The position numbers and the translations under genes are program-made. Under the pieces are notes generated by a model. The model saw nothing but the letters and a program-made list of their open reading frames with translations, was not told where the DNA came from and made no database searches. This document shows, in pieces, positions 15,395 to 24,372 of a stretch of 37,214 bases of DNA. Origin of the DNA: an uncultured Chloroflexota bacterium (GTDB taxonomy: Bacteria; Chloroflexota; Anaerolineae; Aggregatilineales; Phototrophicaceae). Location: assembly GCA_937974245.1 (NCBI GenBank), contig CALJKV010000068.1:1-37214 (forward strand), given 5' to 3'. Each line of letters begins with the position of its first letter. Positions within the stretch are counted from its first letter, which is position 1.

Positions 15395-16896
15395 TGCATA
15401 ACCTCGGTTGAATTGGATGTAAGTTGTTTAAGTTTCTCCAGCAGCGTATTCACCGTCTGCTGCGATTGGTGGACACAATCCGGCATCCCCACGCCCCGGA
15501 ACGCGCCGCCAGTCACGTAGATGCCTTCCGGCAGGGCGTTTTCCAGCGCCGTGATGCGTTCCAGGTGGTTGATATCATATTGCGGATTCGCCTTATTCCA
15601 GCGGAAAATACGGTGGAATAACGGCGCGGCCTCAATGCCGAGCATATCCTGTAATTCCTGCCGGACAACGGTCAGCAGCTTGTCGTCATCGTAGGTCATC
15701 GTCTCCGGGCTGCGTGACCCGCCAAAGAACACGCGCAGTAACACATGTCCTTCCGGTGCGCGGTGGTCAAACTTAGTGGATGAAACCGTGATCGCGTTGA
15801 TCGGGCGCTTTTCGCTTTTCGGCACGACCAGCCCGAAACCATGCAGGGGGCGTTTGATGTCCTCGGCACGGAACGCCAGCGAAAGCGTCCCGGTGCTGAC
15901 GTAGCGAATTGCCTTCAGTTGATCCGCCGCTTCCGGCGTCATCGGGCGCAGCAGGTCAGCGGCGACATACGCCGGAGTCGTCAGCACCACCGCATCAGCA
16001 TCCAGCGTTTCGCCGTTACCCAACGCCATCTGATACCGTCCGTTACTCATCAGCTCAAGCGCGGAAACCGGCGTACTCAGGCGCAGATCACCCGTCACGC
16101 GATTAATCAGGGCTTCTACAATTTCCTGCGTTCCTCCCTGGAACGACATAAACATGGATGTTTTTGCACCCTGCGGGGCGGGCGCGGCGCTGCGTTGGCG
16201 GCGCGAGGCCAGCATCCCCAGGATCAGGCTGCGGTGCTTGCGCTCCAATTCCCGGAAACGCGGGAACGTCGCCATAATGCTCTGTTTGTCGGCTTCGGCG
16301 TTGTAGATGCCGGACATCAGTGGCTCTGCGATCTTATCCAATGCCTCATTCCCCAGGCGGCGGCGCACAAAATCGGCCAGTGTTTCGTCGCTGTCGTCCT
16401 GCTTGGCCGGAATCAGTAAATCCAGCCCCATCCGCAGCTTGCCCAGCGGCGAGATCAGTGGGGAGAGCGCGAACGGGGTGAACTTGGTCGGGACGATCAG
16501 CAGCACACCATCCGGCAGTTCAACCGGTTTGCCTTTGTGCAGGACGTAGGTTGTCCGCATTTTGTCGTTTGTACCAAGCAGTCGGTCAGATAACCCCAGT
16601 TCCCGCGCCAGTTGCAGCGCCCAGGGTTTTTGTGTCAGGAAGGAATCCGGCCCGCCCTCGACCACAAACGGTGTTTCGCCAAATCCGTCTATCTGCTCGG
16701 TGAGGATTTTGCCGCCCCAGCGGTCTGCCGCTTCTACCAGCGTATAGTGAACGTCCAGCCCCTCGCGCTGTGTGGCCTGTTGCAGATGCCACGCGGCGCT
16801 CAGGCCGGAGATGCCGCCGCCGATGATGACGACATGGCTCCCGGCTTTTGTGTGGGCAAGGTGACCGTTCTGCTGGACAATATCTGCGACTGTCAT
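15391..16896 (-). CDS. hemY: Protoporphyrinogen oxidase (HemY/PPOX type)
   Basis: A 501-residue FAD-dependent oxidase converting protoporphyrinogen IX (or coproporphyrinogen III in the coproporphyrin-dependent branch) to the porphyrin. The dinucleotide-binding motif 'VVIIGGGISGLSAAWHL' lies at 22-38, followed by 'ADRWGGKI', and the C-terminal FAD motif 'YVTGGAFRGVGMPDCV' is present. The N-terminal 20 residues precede the Rossmann strand and are not a signal peptide. The gene overlaps hemE and hemL by ATGA junctions. This oxygen-using type suggests at least microaerobic growth. Sequence alone does not separate the protoporphyrin and coproporphyrin branches; no hemQ, hemF, hemN or hemH is in the window to decide. 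Confidence 0.95.
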   Translation of the reverse strand: MTVADIVQQNGHLAHTKAGSHVVIIGGGISGLSAAWHLQQATQREGLDVHYTLVEAADRWGGKILTEQIDGFGETPFVVEGGPDSFLTQKPWALQLARELGLSDRLLGTNDKMRTTYVLHKGKPVELPDGVLLIVPTKFTPFALSPLISPLGKLRMGLDLLIPAKQDDSDETLADFVRRRLGNEALDKIAEPLMSGIYNAEADKQSIMATFPRFRELERKHRSLILGMLASRRQRSAAPAPQGAKTSMFMSFQGGTQEIVEALINRVTGDLRLSTPVSALELMSNGRYQMALGNGETLDADAVVLTTPAYVAADLLRPMTPEAADQLKAIRYVSTGTLSLAFRAEDIKRPLHGFGLVVPKSEKRPINAITVSSTKFDHRAPEGHVLLRVFFGGSRSPETMTYDDDKLLTVVRQELQDMLGIEAAPLFHRIFRWNKANPQYDINHLERITALENALPEGIYVTGGAFRGVGMPDCVHQSQQTVNTLLEKLKQLTSNSTEVMQ

Positions 16897-18008
16897 GCCT
16901 CTGTCTCCGCTTTCCGGTTCAACTCCTGGCTGTACTCATGCACGAAATCCACCAGGCGGCGCACGTTATCCACTGGGGTTTCCACGATAATCCCGTGACC
17001 GAGGTTGAAGATGTGCCCCTGGACGCCTTTCATTGTGTCCAGGATGTCTTTTGCCCGCGCCTTGAGCGCGTCCCAGTCCGCGAACAGCGTCACCGGGTCG
17101 AGGTTGCCCTGGATTGCCACGCCCTCGCCCAGGATTTGCCGCGCCTGCCCGATATCAATCCGCCAGTCCACGCCGATCACATCCCCGCCCGCCTGCTGGA
17201 TGAGCGGCAGCATCCCACTGGTGTTCGTCCCAAAGTGAATCATCGGAATACCGCTCTGGCTGGCGATTTCAATTGCTCGTTGGCTGTACGGCAGGACATA
17301 ATGCGTGTAATCGTAGGGGCTGAGGTCGCCCACCCAGCTATCGAAAAGCTGTAGGGCGTGTGCCCCGGCCTTCGCCTGTGCCAGCAGGTACTGCCCGGCG
17401 ACTTCAGCGAGTTTGGTCATCAGCTTGTGCCACAGGTCGGGCTGGCTCATCATCATATTCTTGACTTCAATCCGGTTGCGGCTGCCGCCACCCTCGACGG
17501 CGTAGCTCGCCAGTGTGAACGGCGCACCGCTGAAGCCAATGAGCGGAATCCCCCGTGAATCCAATTCGCGGCGGGCGAGTTTGATCGCGTCCAGAGTGAA
17601 ACTGAGTGTTTCTTCGGCGGGCAGGACGCGCAGGTTATCAATATCGGCCTCGGTTCGCACCGGGTTATAGATCGTCGGGCCTTCACCCTTGATGAAGTCC
17701 AGTTCCAGTCCCATCCCTTCCAGCGGTGGCAGGATGTCCGCGAAGATGATCGCGGAATCCAGGTCAAAGACGTTGATCGGCTGGAGTGTGACTTCGCACG
17801 CCAGTTCCGGGGTTTTAATCATTTCCAGGATGGTATATTGCTCGCGTAGCTTCCGGTATTCCGCCATATAGCGCCCGGCCTGGCGCATCAACCAGATCGG
17901 CGTGGCATCCACCGGTTGGCGGCGGCAGGCGCGTAAAAAGCGGCTGGCTTCGAGGGAACGGGTCGTGGCCGCGTGCGCGGCGGCGGTCATGTCTATTGGG
18001 TTATCCAC
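16893..18008 (-). CDS. hemE: Uroporphyrinogen decarboxylase
   Basis: A 371-residue cytoplasmic enzyme that removes four carboxyl groups from uroporphyrinogen III to give coproporphyrinogen III. The family signature 'PIWLMRQAGRYMAEYR' (37-52) with the substrate-binding arginines Arg42 and Arg46 is intact, as are 'IIFADILPPLEGMG' and 'GFSGAPFTLASY'. The start given is a GTG at 18008, preceded by AAAGAGGC and overlapping the end of hemB by 16 bp. An ATG at 17990, just past the hemB stop, would shorten the protein by six residues and lacks a ribosome site. It overlaps hemY by ATGA. Confidence 0.97.
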   Translation of the reverse strand: MDNPIDMTAAAHAATTRSLEASRFLRACRRQPVDATPIWLMRQAGRYMAEYRKLREQYTILEMIKTPELACEVTLQPINVFDLDSAIIFADILPPLEGMGLELDFIKGEGPTIYNPVRTEADIDNLRVLPAEETLSFTLDAIKLARRELDSRGIPLIGFSGAPFTLASYAVEGGGSRNRIEVKNMMMSQPDLWHKLMTKLAEVAGQYLLAQAKAGAHALQLFDSWVGDLSPYDYTHYVLPYSQRAIEIASQSGIPMIHFGTNTSGMLPLIQQAGGDVIGVDWRIDIGQARQILGEGVAIQGNLDPVTLFADWDALKARAKDILDTMKGVQGHIFNLGHGIIVETPVDNVRRLVDFVHEYSQELNRKAETEA

Positions 18009-19045
18009 TGGGCTGCCTCTTTAGCAAAATAAGTCAGAATCAGATCCGCCCCGGCGCGTTTGATGCTGGTCAGGCTCTCCAGGGCACAGCGTTGCAGGTT
18101 GATCCACCCGTTGGCGGCGGCGGCGTGAATCATGGCGAATTCCCCGCTCACCTGATAGGCGGCCAGCGGCAGATCATACGACTGCCGCACCGCGCTGATA
18201 ACATCCAAGTAGGGGAGGGCGGGTTTGACCATCAGCATATCCGCGCCCTCGGCCACATCCAGCGCGACTTCTTTCAAAGCCTCGCGCTTGTTGGCGGGGT
18301 CCATCTGGTACTCGCTGCGGTCACCAAACTGTGGCGGGCTTTCCGCCGCGTCACGGAACGGGCCATAAAACCCGCTGGCGTACTTGGCGGCATAGCTCAT
18401 CACCACCACATGCCCGAACCCGGATTGATCCAGCCCGGAGCGGATTGCGCCAACCATACCATCAATCATGCCGGATGGGGCGATGATGTCCGCGCCCGCT
18501 TCAGCGTGGACGATAGACGCCCGCGCCAGGATTTCGAGTGTCGGGTCATTCAGCAGGTAGCCTTCCGGCAGATGCGCGTTGTAGTGTTCCTCGCCGGGTT
18601 GATTGATAATCCCGCAGTGGCCGTGATCGGTGTACTCACAGAAACACATATCGGAGATCACCATCATTTCCGGTAGGGCGTCCTTAATCGCCCGGATCGC
18701 CTGCGGAACAATGCCATCAGGATTGTAGTTTTCACTGCCGCAAGCATCCTTCTCGTCCGGTATCCCGAATAAAATCACTGCCGGGATGCCTAGGGCGTAG
18801 GCGCTGCGGGCTTCTTCTACCGCCCGGTCAACTGACCACTGCGACTGCCCTGGCATAGACTTAATCGGCTGCTGGATGTCCTTCCCGTGCCGGACGAACA
18901 GCGGGTAAATAAAGTCGTCGGGCGCTAACTGCGTTTCCCGTACCATGCGGCGCAGCGCCGACGTGCGGCGCAACCGGCGGGGGCGCAGCGGAGACGCATC
19001 CCCGGTGACGGCGTCTTTATGTAGCTCGGTAACTCTTCCAATCAT
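17993..19045 (-). CDS. hemB: Delta-aminolevulinic acid dehydratase (porphobilinogen synthase)
   Basis: A 350-residue enzyme that condenses two 5-aminolevulinate molecules to porphobilinogen. The two Schiff-base lysines are present: Lys221 in 'SYAAKYASGFYGPFRDA' and Lys274 in 'MLMVKPALPYLD'. The triple-cysteine site 'DMCFCEYTDHGHCG' (Cys134, Cys136, Cys144) shows it is a zinc-dependent form rather than a magnesium-only one. The first 20 residues are an extension with little conservation, within the normal range for the family. It starts in an ATGA overlap with hemD. Confidence 0.97.
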   Translation of the reverse strand: MIGRVTELHKDAVTGDASPLRPRRLRRTSALRRMVRETQLAPDDFIYPLFVRHGKDIQQPIKSMPGQSQWSVDRAVEEARSAYALGIPAVILFGIPDEKDACGSENYNPDGIVPQAIRAIKDALPEMMVISDMCFCEYTDHGHCGIINQPGEEHYNAHLPEGYLLNDPTLEILARASIVHAEAGADIIAPSGMIDGMVGAIRSGLDQSGFGHVVVMSYAAKYASGFYGPFRDAAESPPQFGDRSEYQMDPANKREALKEVALDVAEGADMLMVKPALPYLDVISAVRQSYDLPLAAYQVSGEFAMIHAAAANGWINLQRCALESLTSIKRAGADLILTYFAKEAAQWITQ

Positions 19046-19842
19046 AATGGTTTCCCTGGTAATGGTTGTTGAATAAAAAGGGTTTCTAACGCTTCTAGCA
19101 ACCCTTCTAAGGTATGTTCTGATGCCGTGTGCAGCGTGGCAAAGCCGCTGTTACGGGCAGTTTTAGCAGTCTTGGGGCCAATACAGACGGCGGGCAGCGC
19201 CAGCGCATCGGCGACCTGCCCACCCTCGTTTTGCAGGCGTTCCAGAAAGTTTGTCACGGTAGATGAACTGGTGAAGGTCAGCGCGTCAATATGCCCCTGT
19301 GCTAGGAAACGCGGAACATCCACACCACCTTGTCCATGCATCGTCTGGTAGGCTGTTACCACTGTGACTTCCGCACCCCGCTCCGCCAGCATGATCGCCA
19401 GTGTCGGGCGGGCAATGGCCGATTCGGGCAACAGCACCCGTGTTCCTGGGTCAACCGGCAGGCTTCTTGCCAGCGATTCTGCGATATACGCTTCGGGTAG
19501 ATCAACGACGGTCAGGCCAATTTCCTCCTGCGCGGCCTGGGCGGTGGCCGGGCCGACTGCTGCAGTACGGAAATTTCCTTTCAGGGTAATACCGGAAGCC
19601 GTGAACTGCTGCGCCAGGGCATGAACCGTGTTGGCGCTCGTCAGCACCAACCACTCGAAATGCCCGGCAATCAGATCGCTCAGCGCCGCATCCAGCGCGG
19701 ACGAATCATCCGGGGGAATAATAGCGATACAGGGGTAATTCAGCGGCACAGCGCCCCGTTCCCGCAGCAGACTGTTGAGCGTTTCCGCCTGATGTGCTGC
19801 GCGGGTATTCACGATGCGTTTGCCGTCTAGTGCCCCGGTCAT
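19042..19842 (-). CDS. hemD: Uroporphyrinogen-III synthase
   Basis: A 266-residue protein assigned as the enzyme that cyclises hydroxymethylbilane with inversion of ring D. HemD is poorly conserved, so the call combines size, position after hemC, and recognisable segments: 'GKRIVNTRAAHQAETL' at the start, 'WLVLTSANTVHALAQQF', 'AAVGPATAQAAQE', and 'DALTFTSSSTVTNFLERL...CIGPKTAKTARNSGF' in the second lobe. It has ATGA overlaps with hemC upstream and hemB downstream. There is no fused methyltransferase domain, so siroheme or B12 branching is not indicated here. Confidence 0.92.
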   Translation of the reverse strand: MTGALDGKRIVNTRAAHQAETLNSLLRERGAVPLNYPCIAIIPPDDSSALDAALSDLIAGHFEWLVLTSANTVHALAQQFTASGITLKGNFRTAAVGPATAQAAQEEIGLTVVDLPEAYIAESLARSLPVDPGTRVLLPESAIARPTLAIMLAERGAEVTVVTAYQTMHGQGGVDVPRFLAQGHIDALTFTSSSTVTNFLERLQNEGGQVADALALPAVCIGPKTAKTARNSGFATLHTASEHTLEGLLEALETLFIQQPLPGKPL

Positions 19843-20780
19843 GGGCGTTGCTCCATCAGGTCTTGTGCTCCCTGGCTGAGTGCATCCTGCGCCAGCCCCA
19901 TACCTGCCGCAAAAGCCTGTTCCGCTGTGGTAATCGAGGTCGTCACGGTGACATCAATCTGCCGCGACCCATTTGGCGCGGAAACCCGCCCGCGCAGGTT
20001 CAGCGTGCCATCTTCCCACCGGGCATGGGCGGCCACCGGGACAGAACACCCGCCGCCGAGTCCCGCCAGGAACGCCCGTTCCGCGGTGACGGCGAAGGCC
20101 GTCGCTGGGTGATGAATCGGATTGAGAGTCACCAGCAGCCCCGCCTCATCGCGGGTCTGTACGGCAATTGTCCCCTGGCCGGGTGCGGGTAGCATGTCCT
20201 CGGAATCCAGTATCTGGCTCACGACATCGGTATAACCGAGCCGTTCCAGCCCGGCATACGCCAGCACAATCGCGTCATAGTCGCCATTCGCGTCAAGCGC
20301 CTTACGGATGCGCGTATCCACGTTCCCGCGAATATCCAGCATTTTTAAGTCAGGACGTTTGTACAGCAGTTGCGCGGTGCGGCGGGTGCTGCTCGTGCCG
20401 ATCCGCGCCCCCTGGGGCAGAGTGGTGAGGGTATATCCCGCCCGGCTGATGAGCGCGTCCGATGGGTTTGCTCGAACCGGTATCGCGCCGATGGTCAGGC
20501 CGTCGGGTTGTTCGGTGGGTAAATCCTTCAGGCTGTGGACGGCGCAGTCAACCCGTTTTTCATGCAGTGCCGCTTCCAGTTCGGCGGTAAAAACCCCTTT
20601 GCCGCCCACCAGCGGCAGCGGCGAATCTAATACCTGGTCGCCGCGTGTTGTGAAAATCTCATATTCAACCTGCAAAGACGGCTGCGCGGTCTTGAGCAGC
20701 GCCATGACATGCTTGGTCTGCCAGAGTGCTAACGCCGAACCGCGTGTGCCGAAGCGAAGTGTTTGGATTGCTATACTCAT
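19839..20780 (-). CDS. hemC: Hydroxymethylbilane synthase (porphobilinogen deaminase)
   Basis: A 313-residue enzyme that polymerises four porphobilinogens into hydroxymethylbilane. 'LRFGTRGSALALWQT' (8-22) opens the fold, 'AVHSLKDLPTE' carries the catalytic Asp86, 'GTSSTRRTAQL' follows, and Cys245 in 'GLGGGCSVPVAAHA' is the attachment site of the dipyrromethane cofactor. The frame is open to 20825, but the ATG at 20780 is chosen because it forms the ATGA overlap with the hemA stop seen at nearly every other junction of this operon and because homology begins there. Confidence 0.97.
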   Translation of the reverse strand: MSIAIQTLRFGTRGSALALWQTKHVMALLKTAQPSLQVEYEIFTTRGDQVLDSPLPLVGGKGVFTAELEAALHEKRVDCAVHSLKDLPTEQPDGLTIGAIPVRANPSDALISRAGYTLTTLPQGARIGTSSTRRTAQLLYKRPDLKMLDIRGNVDTRIRKALDANGDYDAIVLAYAGLERLGYTDVVSQILDSEDMLPAPGQGTIAVQTRDEAGLLVTLNPIHHPATAFAVTAERAFLAGLGGGCSVPVAAHARWEDGTLNLRGRVSAPNGSRQIDVTVTTSITTAEQAFAAGMGLAQDALSQGAQDLMEQRP

Positions 20781-22186
20781 ACCTGTTGCCCTGTGGTGGA
20801 TGGCACGATACATTGAAGGTTGCACGGGTCAGTGGTGTGGTTGGCCTGGTCGCCTTCGGAAGAACACGTTGCGTCGGACTGACTATCGGGCATATCCAGC
20901 GCGAACAGCTCTTTGACCGCATGGGCGTAGCCGCACCCGTTCCCCTCTGTCGCCTGAATTCGCAGGCGCGACGTTGGCTCGTGCATCAGCCGGTTGACCA
21001 GCCGGTGCGCCATGTGGCTGACCACCTGCCGCGTGCGGTCATCAGCGTCCGCAAGCCGGTTCAGTGCGTGGACGAGTTCGTCATCCGCCACACTTTGCGC
21101 CCATTCGCGCAGCCCCTTGATAACCGGTGTGACCTGGCGGCTGTGATACCATTCTGAAAACCGCGCCGTTTCCTCCTGGATAATCGTTTTTACCTGGGGA
21201 ATAGAAGCCTTACGCAGTTCGATATTGCCATCCACAACCGATTGCAGATCATCAATATCATAATATTCAACGCCCGGCAGTTCCCGGACAGTTTCTTCTA
21301 CATCACGCGGGACGGCAATATCCATGATGATAAACGGGCGCGCCTCCCGCTTAGGCAGAACCGCCTCCAAAGCGTGGCGATGAATGACGACATGGGGCGC
21401 GCTGGTTGCACAAATCACCGCATCCGCACCGCCGAGCGCCTCTTCCAGTTGCTGCCACGCCACGGGTTTACCCTCGAATTCCTGTGCCAGTTCCTCAGCC
21501 CGGTTATAGGTGCGGTTGATGAACGTCAGGTCGTTTACGCCAAACCGTTTGAGTGCCTGCGCCGCCAGAACAATCATTTCCCCTGCGCCGACGAGCAGAA
21601 AGCGGCCGGAAGTCTGCTGGTTGAGCTTTTCCAGGATAAGCTGTGCCCCGGCATGACTGACGGAGGTAGTATACCGGCTGATCGGGCTTTCTGTGCGTGC
21701 CCGTTTACCGGTATGAATGGCCTGCGCGAACAAGTGCGAAAGAATCGGGCCGGTCAGGTCGGTATGATGGGCATCTTCATACGCCCGAGCCACCTGCCCC
21801 AGAATCTGCGCTTCCCCTAAAATCATGGAGTCCAGACCACACGCGACCCGCATCAGGTGCCAGATAGCGGCGTTACCGACACGGGTGTACAAATGGCCTT
21901 GCAGTTCGTTAAGGGGGATATTCTGTAATTTGGATAAAAACTGTTTGATGAATGCGATTCCCTTATCGGGGCTGAGGGCTGCGATATAAATCTCCAGCCG
22001 GTTACAAGTGGAAAGAATCACCACCTCCTGAATAGCTGGAGATGACAGGCCGTTTTCCGTCTGTGTCCCGGTATGCTTGCCCAGTTCTTCCAGCGCGATA
22101 CGTAGTGCGCAGCCGGAAAGTGTTAATTTTTCCCGTATTTCAACCGGTGCAGTTCGATAATTAAGGCCAATGGCGACGATGTTCAC
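20777..22186 (-). CDS. hemA: Glutamyl-tRNA reductase
   Basis: A 469-residue NADPH-dependent enzyme that reduces glutamyl-tRNA(Glu) to glutamate-1-semialdehyde, the committed and usually regulated step of C5 heme synthesis. The catalytic cysteine is Cys61 in 'ILSTCNRLEIY', the substrate-binding motif 'GLNYRTAPVEIREKL' opens the protein, 'LLVGAGEMIVLAAQAL' is the NADPH-binding loop, and a C-terminal helical dimerisation region follows. The last 40 residues are a polar extension beyond the usual end. It starts with GTG preceded by AGGAG at a 7-nt spacing and leads the operon. A strong promoter was not found; TATATT at 22216-22221 is a possible -10. Confidence 0.97.
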   Translation of the reverse strand: MNIVAIGLNYRTAPVEIREKLTLSGCALRIALEELGKHTGTQTENGLSSPAIQEVVILSTCNRLEIYIAALSPDKGIAFIKQFLSKLQNIPLNELQGHLYTRVGNAAIWHLMRVACGLDSMILGEAQILGQVARAYEDAHHTDLTGPILSHLFAQAIHTGKRARTESPISRYTTSVSHAGAQLILEKLNQQTSGRFLLVGAGEMIVLAAQALKRFGVNDLTFINRTYNRAEELAQEFEGKPVAWQQLEEALGGADAVICATSAPHVVIHRHALEAVLPKREARPFIIMDIAVPRDVEETVRELPGVEYYDIDDLQSVVDGNIELRKASIPQVKTIIQEETARFSEWYHSRQVTPVIKGLREWAQSVADDELVHALNRLADADDRTRQVVSHMAHRLVNRLMHEPTSRLRIQATEGNGCGYAHAVKELFALDMPDSQSDATCSSEGDQANHTTDPCNLQCIVPSTTGQQV

Positions 22187-22925
22187 ACAAATACTCCTGA
22201 ATAGGGTGGTTCTACAATATAACCTGTCTTATCTCTGGTTGGTTAGCACGGAATGACCCTCAGCCAGATTGTGACCAGTGGCTCGCCAGCACCGTTACGG
22301 CCACCGCTAGATAAGGGGATGAACTAGTGAATTCGGGGCCCTCCCATAAATAACGGTCTGCTGCGCCCAGTTGTGGAAGGTTTTTGGTATCTGTTTCCAG
22401 TCCCCGCACGTTGAATATCCTCTCAAATCTTGTTAGAAATATATGAAAATCTGCAGAAATAGGTGTAAATCTCCGAATAAAGTAACTGATCTATGCCGGT
22501 AATGGCAGTGTGATCTGTCACAAAAAGTGCGTCATTTGTCATATATCGCCACAGTGAATCGCATTGACCTTCTACTTATCCTCGATTGATTCTAAGCAGA
22601 ACGCGGTGCATAATGATAATCTATAGCCCCCTGAAATATTTTTTCTCGCGCGTTGAATATAGCCTAAATCTTTATAAATCTCCATGTGAATCTACATAAA
22701 AATATAGAATTATGCAAGCAAATTCTAATGTAACGCTCGTGTTGCATTCATCTTTGCTGTATTTTGTGTGGGAGCAGCAAGGGGAATCGGGTTTTTGTGA
22801 GGTCTGAGGGTAAACAAAAGCTCACCCTGTTACCAAAAATGATCATGATCTGACCGAACATCAACAGGCCAATATTCAAGTTGCCTGTGGCAGGTACGGT
22901 TGGATACCGGAATGGTATTATAAGG
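22187..22925. other. AT-rich intergenic region upstream of the hem operon
   Basis: About 740 bp without a supported gene; a short minus-strand frame at 22748-22987 overlaps the IS relic and is not credible. The AT-rich part carries five copies of AAATCT (22425-22430, 22447-22452, 22467-22472, 22666-22671, 22676-22681), several near helical-turn spacings. It should contain the hemA promoter and any regulatory sites. Confidence 0.5.
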
Positions 22926-23300
22926 ATTAGAAGTTGCGCAGTTGAGCCATGATCCGACGGCTGGAGACTGTCCGGCCAGTCGCTCAATATGTGCAGGCCA
23001 GTGCTAGCATCTTACAAACCTGATTGACTGGATATTCCTCGGTGCGTAACATCTGCGCCACTTCCTGTTTCCGCCTGATCCCGACTACAACCAGTTCGAG
23101 GCTTTTCTGCAATCTCCAGTTGCATCGTTAACCACCTCACCATCCGCTCCAACTCGGCCATCTGCTCCCGCAACTGCGTCTGCTCACTGTCGTGATCACT
23201 GGCGAAGACCTGGGCCACCCGTTCCAGAGATCCTCGACTTTCCAGCGATACAACAGACTGTCCTTGATTTGGTAGTAACGGCTGATCTGGGCCACTCCTT
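22926..23300 (-). pseudogene. Decayed IS3-family transposase (OrfA and start of OrfB)
   Basis: Three frames in succession read as pieces of an IS3-type insertion sequence. The first is 'GVAQISRYYQIKDSLLYRWKVE' (from about 23298), the HTH of OrfA. The second, in another frame, is 'VAQVFASDHDSEQTQLREQMAELERMVRWL', the leucine-zipper part. The third is 'RRKQEVAQMLRTEEYPVNQV' and then 'SSRRIMAQLRN', the start of OrfB. At least one disabling frameshift lies in OrfA, and OrfB is lost after about 50 residues. No terminal inverted repeats were identified. It is a relic marking past insertion beside the hem operon. Confidence 0.75.
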
Positions 23301-23468
23301 TCTCACCACACTTCGAAATTCTTGAACCCCCCATTGGCTACCAGTATTTCTCTCTCTTCCTGGTGTCCAACTTGTCGGGTTCAGTACAGATGTCTCTCTT
23401 ATTTATCCTCCATCGAACTGGGGCAAGACCAAAGGTAACTCAGCTCCTATGCTGACAGATTACAAATA

Positions 23469-23690
23469 GTGAAGACTGATAACTGGGATGACGATTTAAA
23501 AGAAAGTTGGGCAGACGCTATCCGGGCGTTTTTCCATGCGTCCGGAAAACAAGCAGAACTCGGCTCGGCCAGGTTAAACAGACTTTTGACCCGGGTTCTG
23601 GTTGACAATTTGATGGACAAACATCACTATGCTATCCTGACCATATCCCTCTATGGCCGGATACAACAAAGAACAACCGACACCCTTTGA
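23469..23690 (+). CDS. Doubtful small hypothetical protein
   Basis: A 73-codon frame with a GTG start and no ribosome site, overlapping the next gene by 38 bp in another frame. The first 60 residues are protein-like ('DDDLKESWADAIRAFFHAS') but unrecognised. It may be a truncated accessory gene next to the IS relic or a chance frame. Confidence 0.3.
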   Translation: MKTDNWDDDLKESWADAIRAFFHASGKQAELGSARLNRLLTRVLVDNLMDKHHYAILTISLYGRIQQRTTDTL

Positions 23691-24372
23691 TGCCGCAACC
23701 ATCGAAGGGTTGATGTTTTTGAACGGGGATACCCTGGCGCAGCGGTACCGTCAGGCTCACCTCCGAGACAAGAAGTACCCGGTTATTACATTTCCCTCTG
23801 GCCTGGTTCGTGAACTCGCTGCCACTCCTCAGGATGATGGCACAGTTCATATTTTCAGTGCCCTGCACCTCCCACGCAAACAGAGTCGTGATGAAGCCTT
23901 TGTGACCGCTGCTCAGTTTGCCGAGGAATACGACTACATGGTCGCCAGGGAACGCGAAGATGCTCTAGTGATTGCTAACCCACGTTCCGGGAATGGCTAC
24001 CGTGTGCGGTACGACGACCAAGCCAACCGTATCACCAATATCGAGCGCTTTCCCGAACATGCAATGGAACTGCTGCCAGGCGAGGCTCGCACCGCCTTGC
24101 CAGGGTTGTACAGTGGCGAGGATCAAGGACTGAACGCCATCGCGCCGGTGAAGTTCTTCACACCTGCCGGGAGCTGGACCTGGTACGCCAGTGAGTACGA
24201 TGGCAAGGATGCCTTCTTCGGTCTGGTATCGGGTTTCGAGGTGGAGTTGGGGTATTTCAGCCTGACGGAACTGGAAAGCATCCACGATCCCTTAGGATTA
24301 CCGATTGAACGCGACCTGTACTACACTCCCAGGACACTGGGCGAACTCCAGACCTTTCATCTAGGGGGATGA
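23653..24372 (+). CDS. DUF2958 domain protein
   Basis: A 239-residue protein. The C-terminal half (about 145-235) matches DUF2958, seen as 'LPGLYSGEDQGLNAIAPVKFFTPAGSWTWYA', 'FFGLVSGFEVELGYFSLTELESI' and 'GLPIERDLYY'. DUF2958 has no established function and is carried mostly by plasmids and integrative elements. The N-terminal half is unrecognised, contains 'VITFPSGLVRELAATP', and may be a separate domain. It overlaps the next gene by ATGA, forming a two-gene unit. The context suggests a second accessory element, distinct from the partition/transfer block. Confidence 0.7.
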   Translation: MAGYNKEQPTPFDAATIEGLMFLNGDTLAQRYRQAHLRDKKYPVITFPSGLVRELAATPQDDGTVHIFSALHLPRKQSRDEAFVTAAQFAEEYDYMVAREREDALVIANPRSGNGYRVRYDDQANRITNIERFPEHAMELLPGEARTALPGLYSGEDQGLNAIAPVKFFTPAGSWTWYASEYDGKDAFFGLVSGFEVELGYFSLTELESIHDPLGLPIERDLYYTPRTLGELQTFHLGG

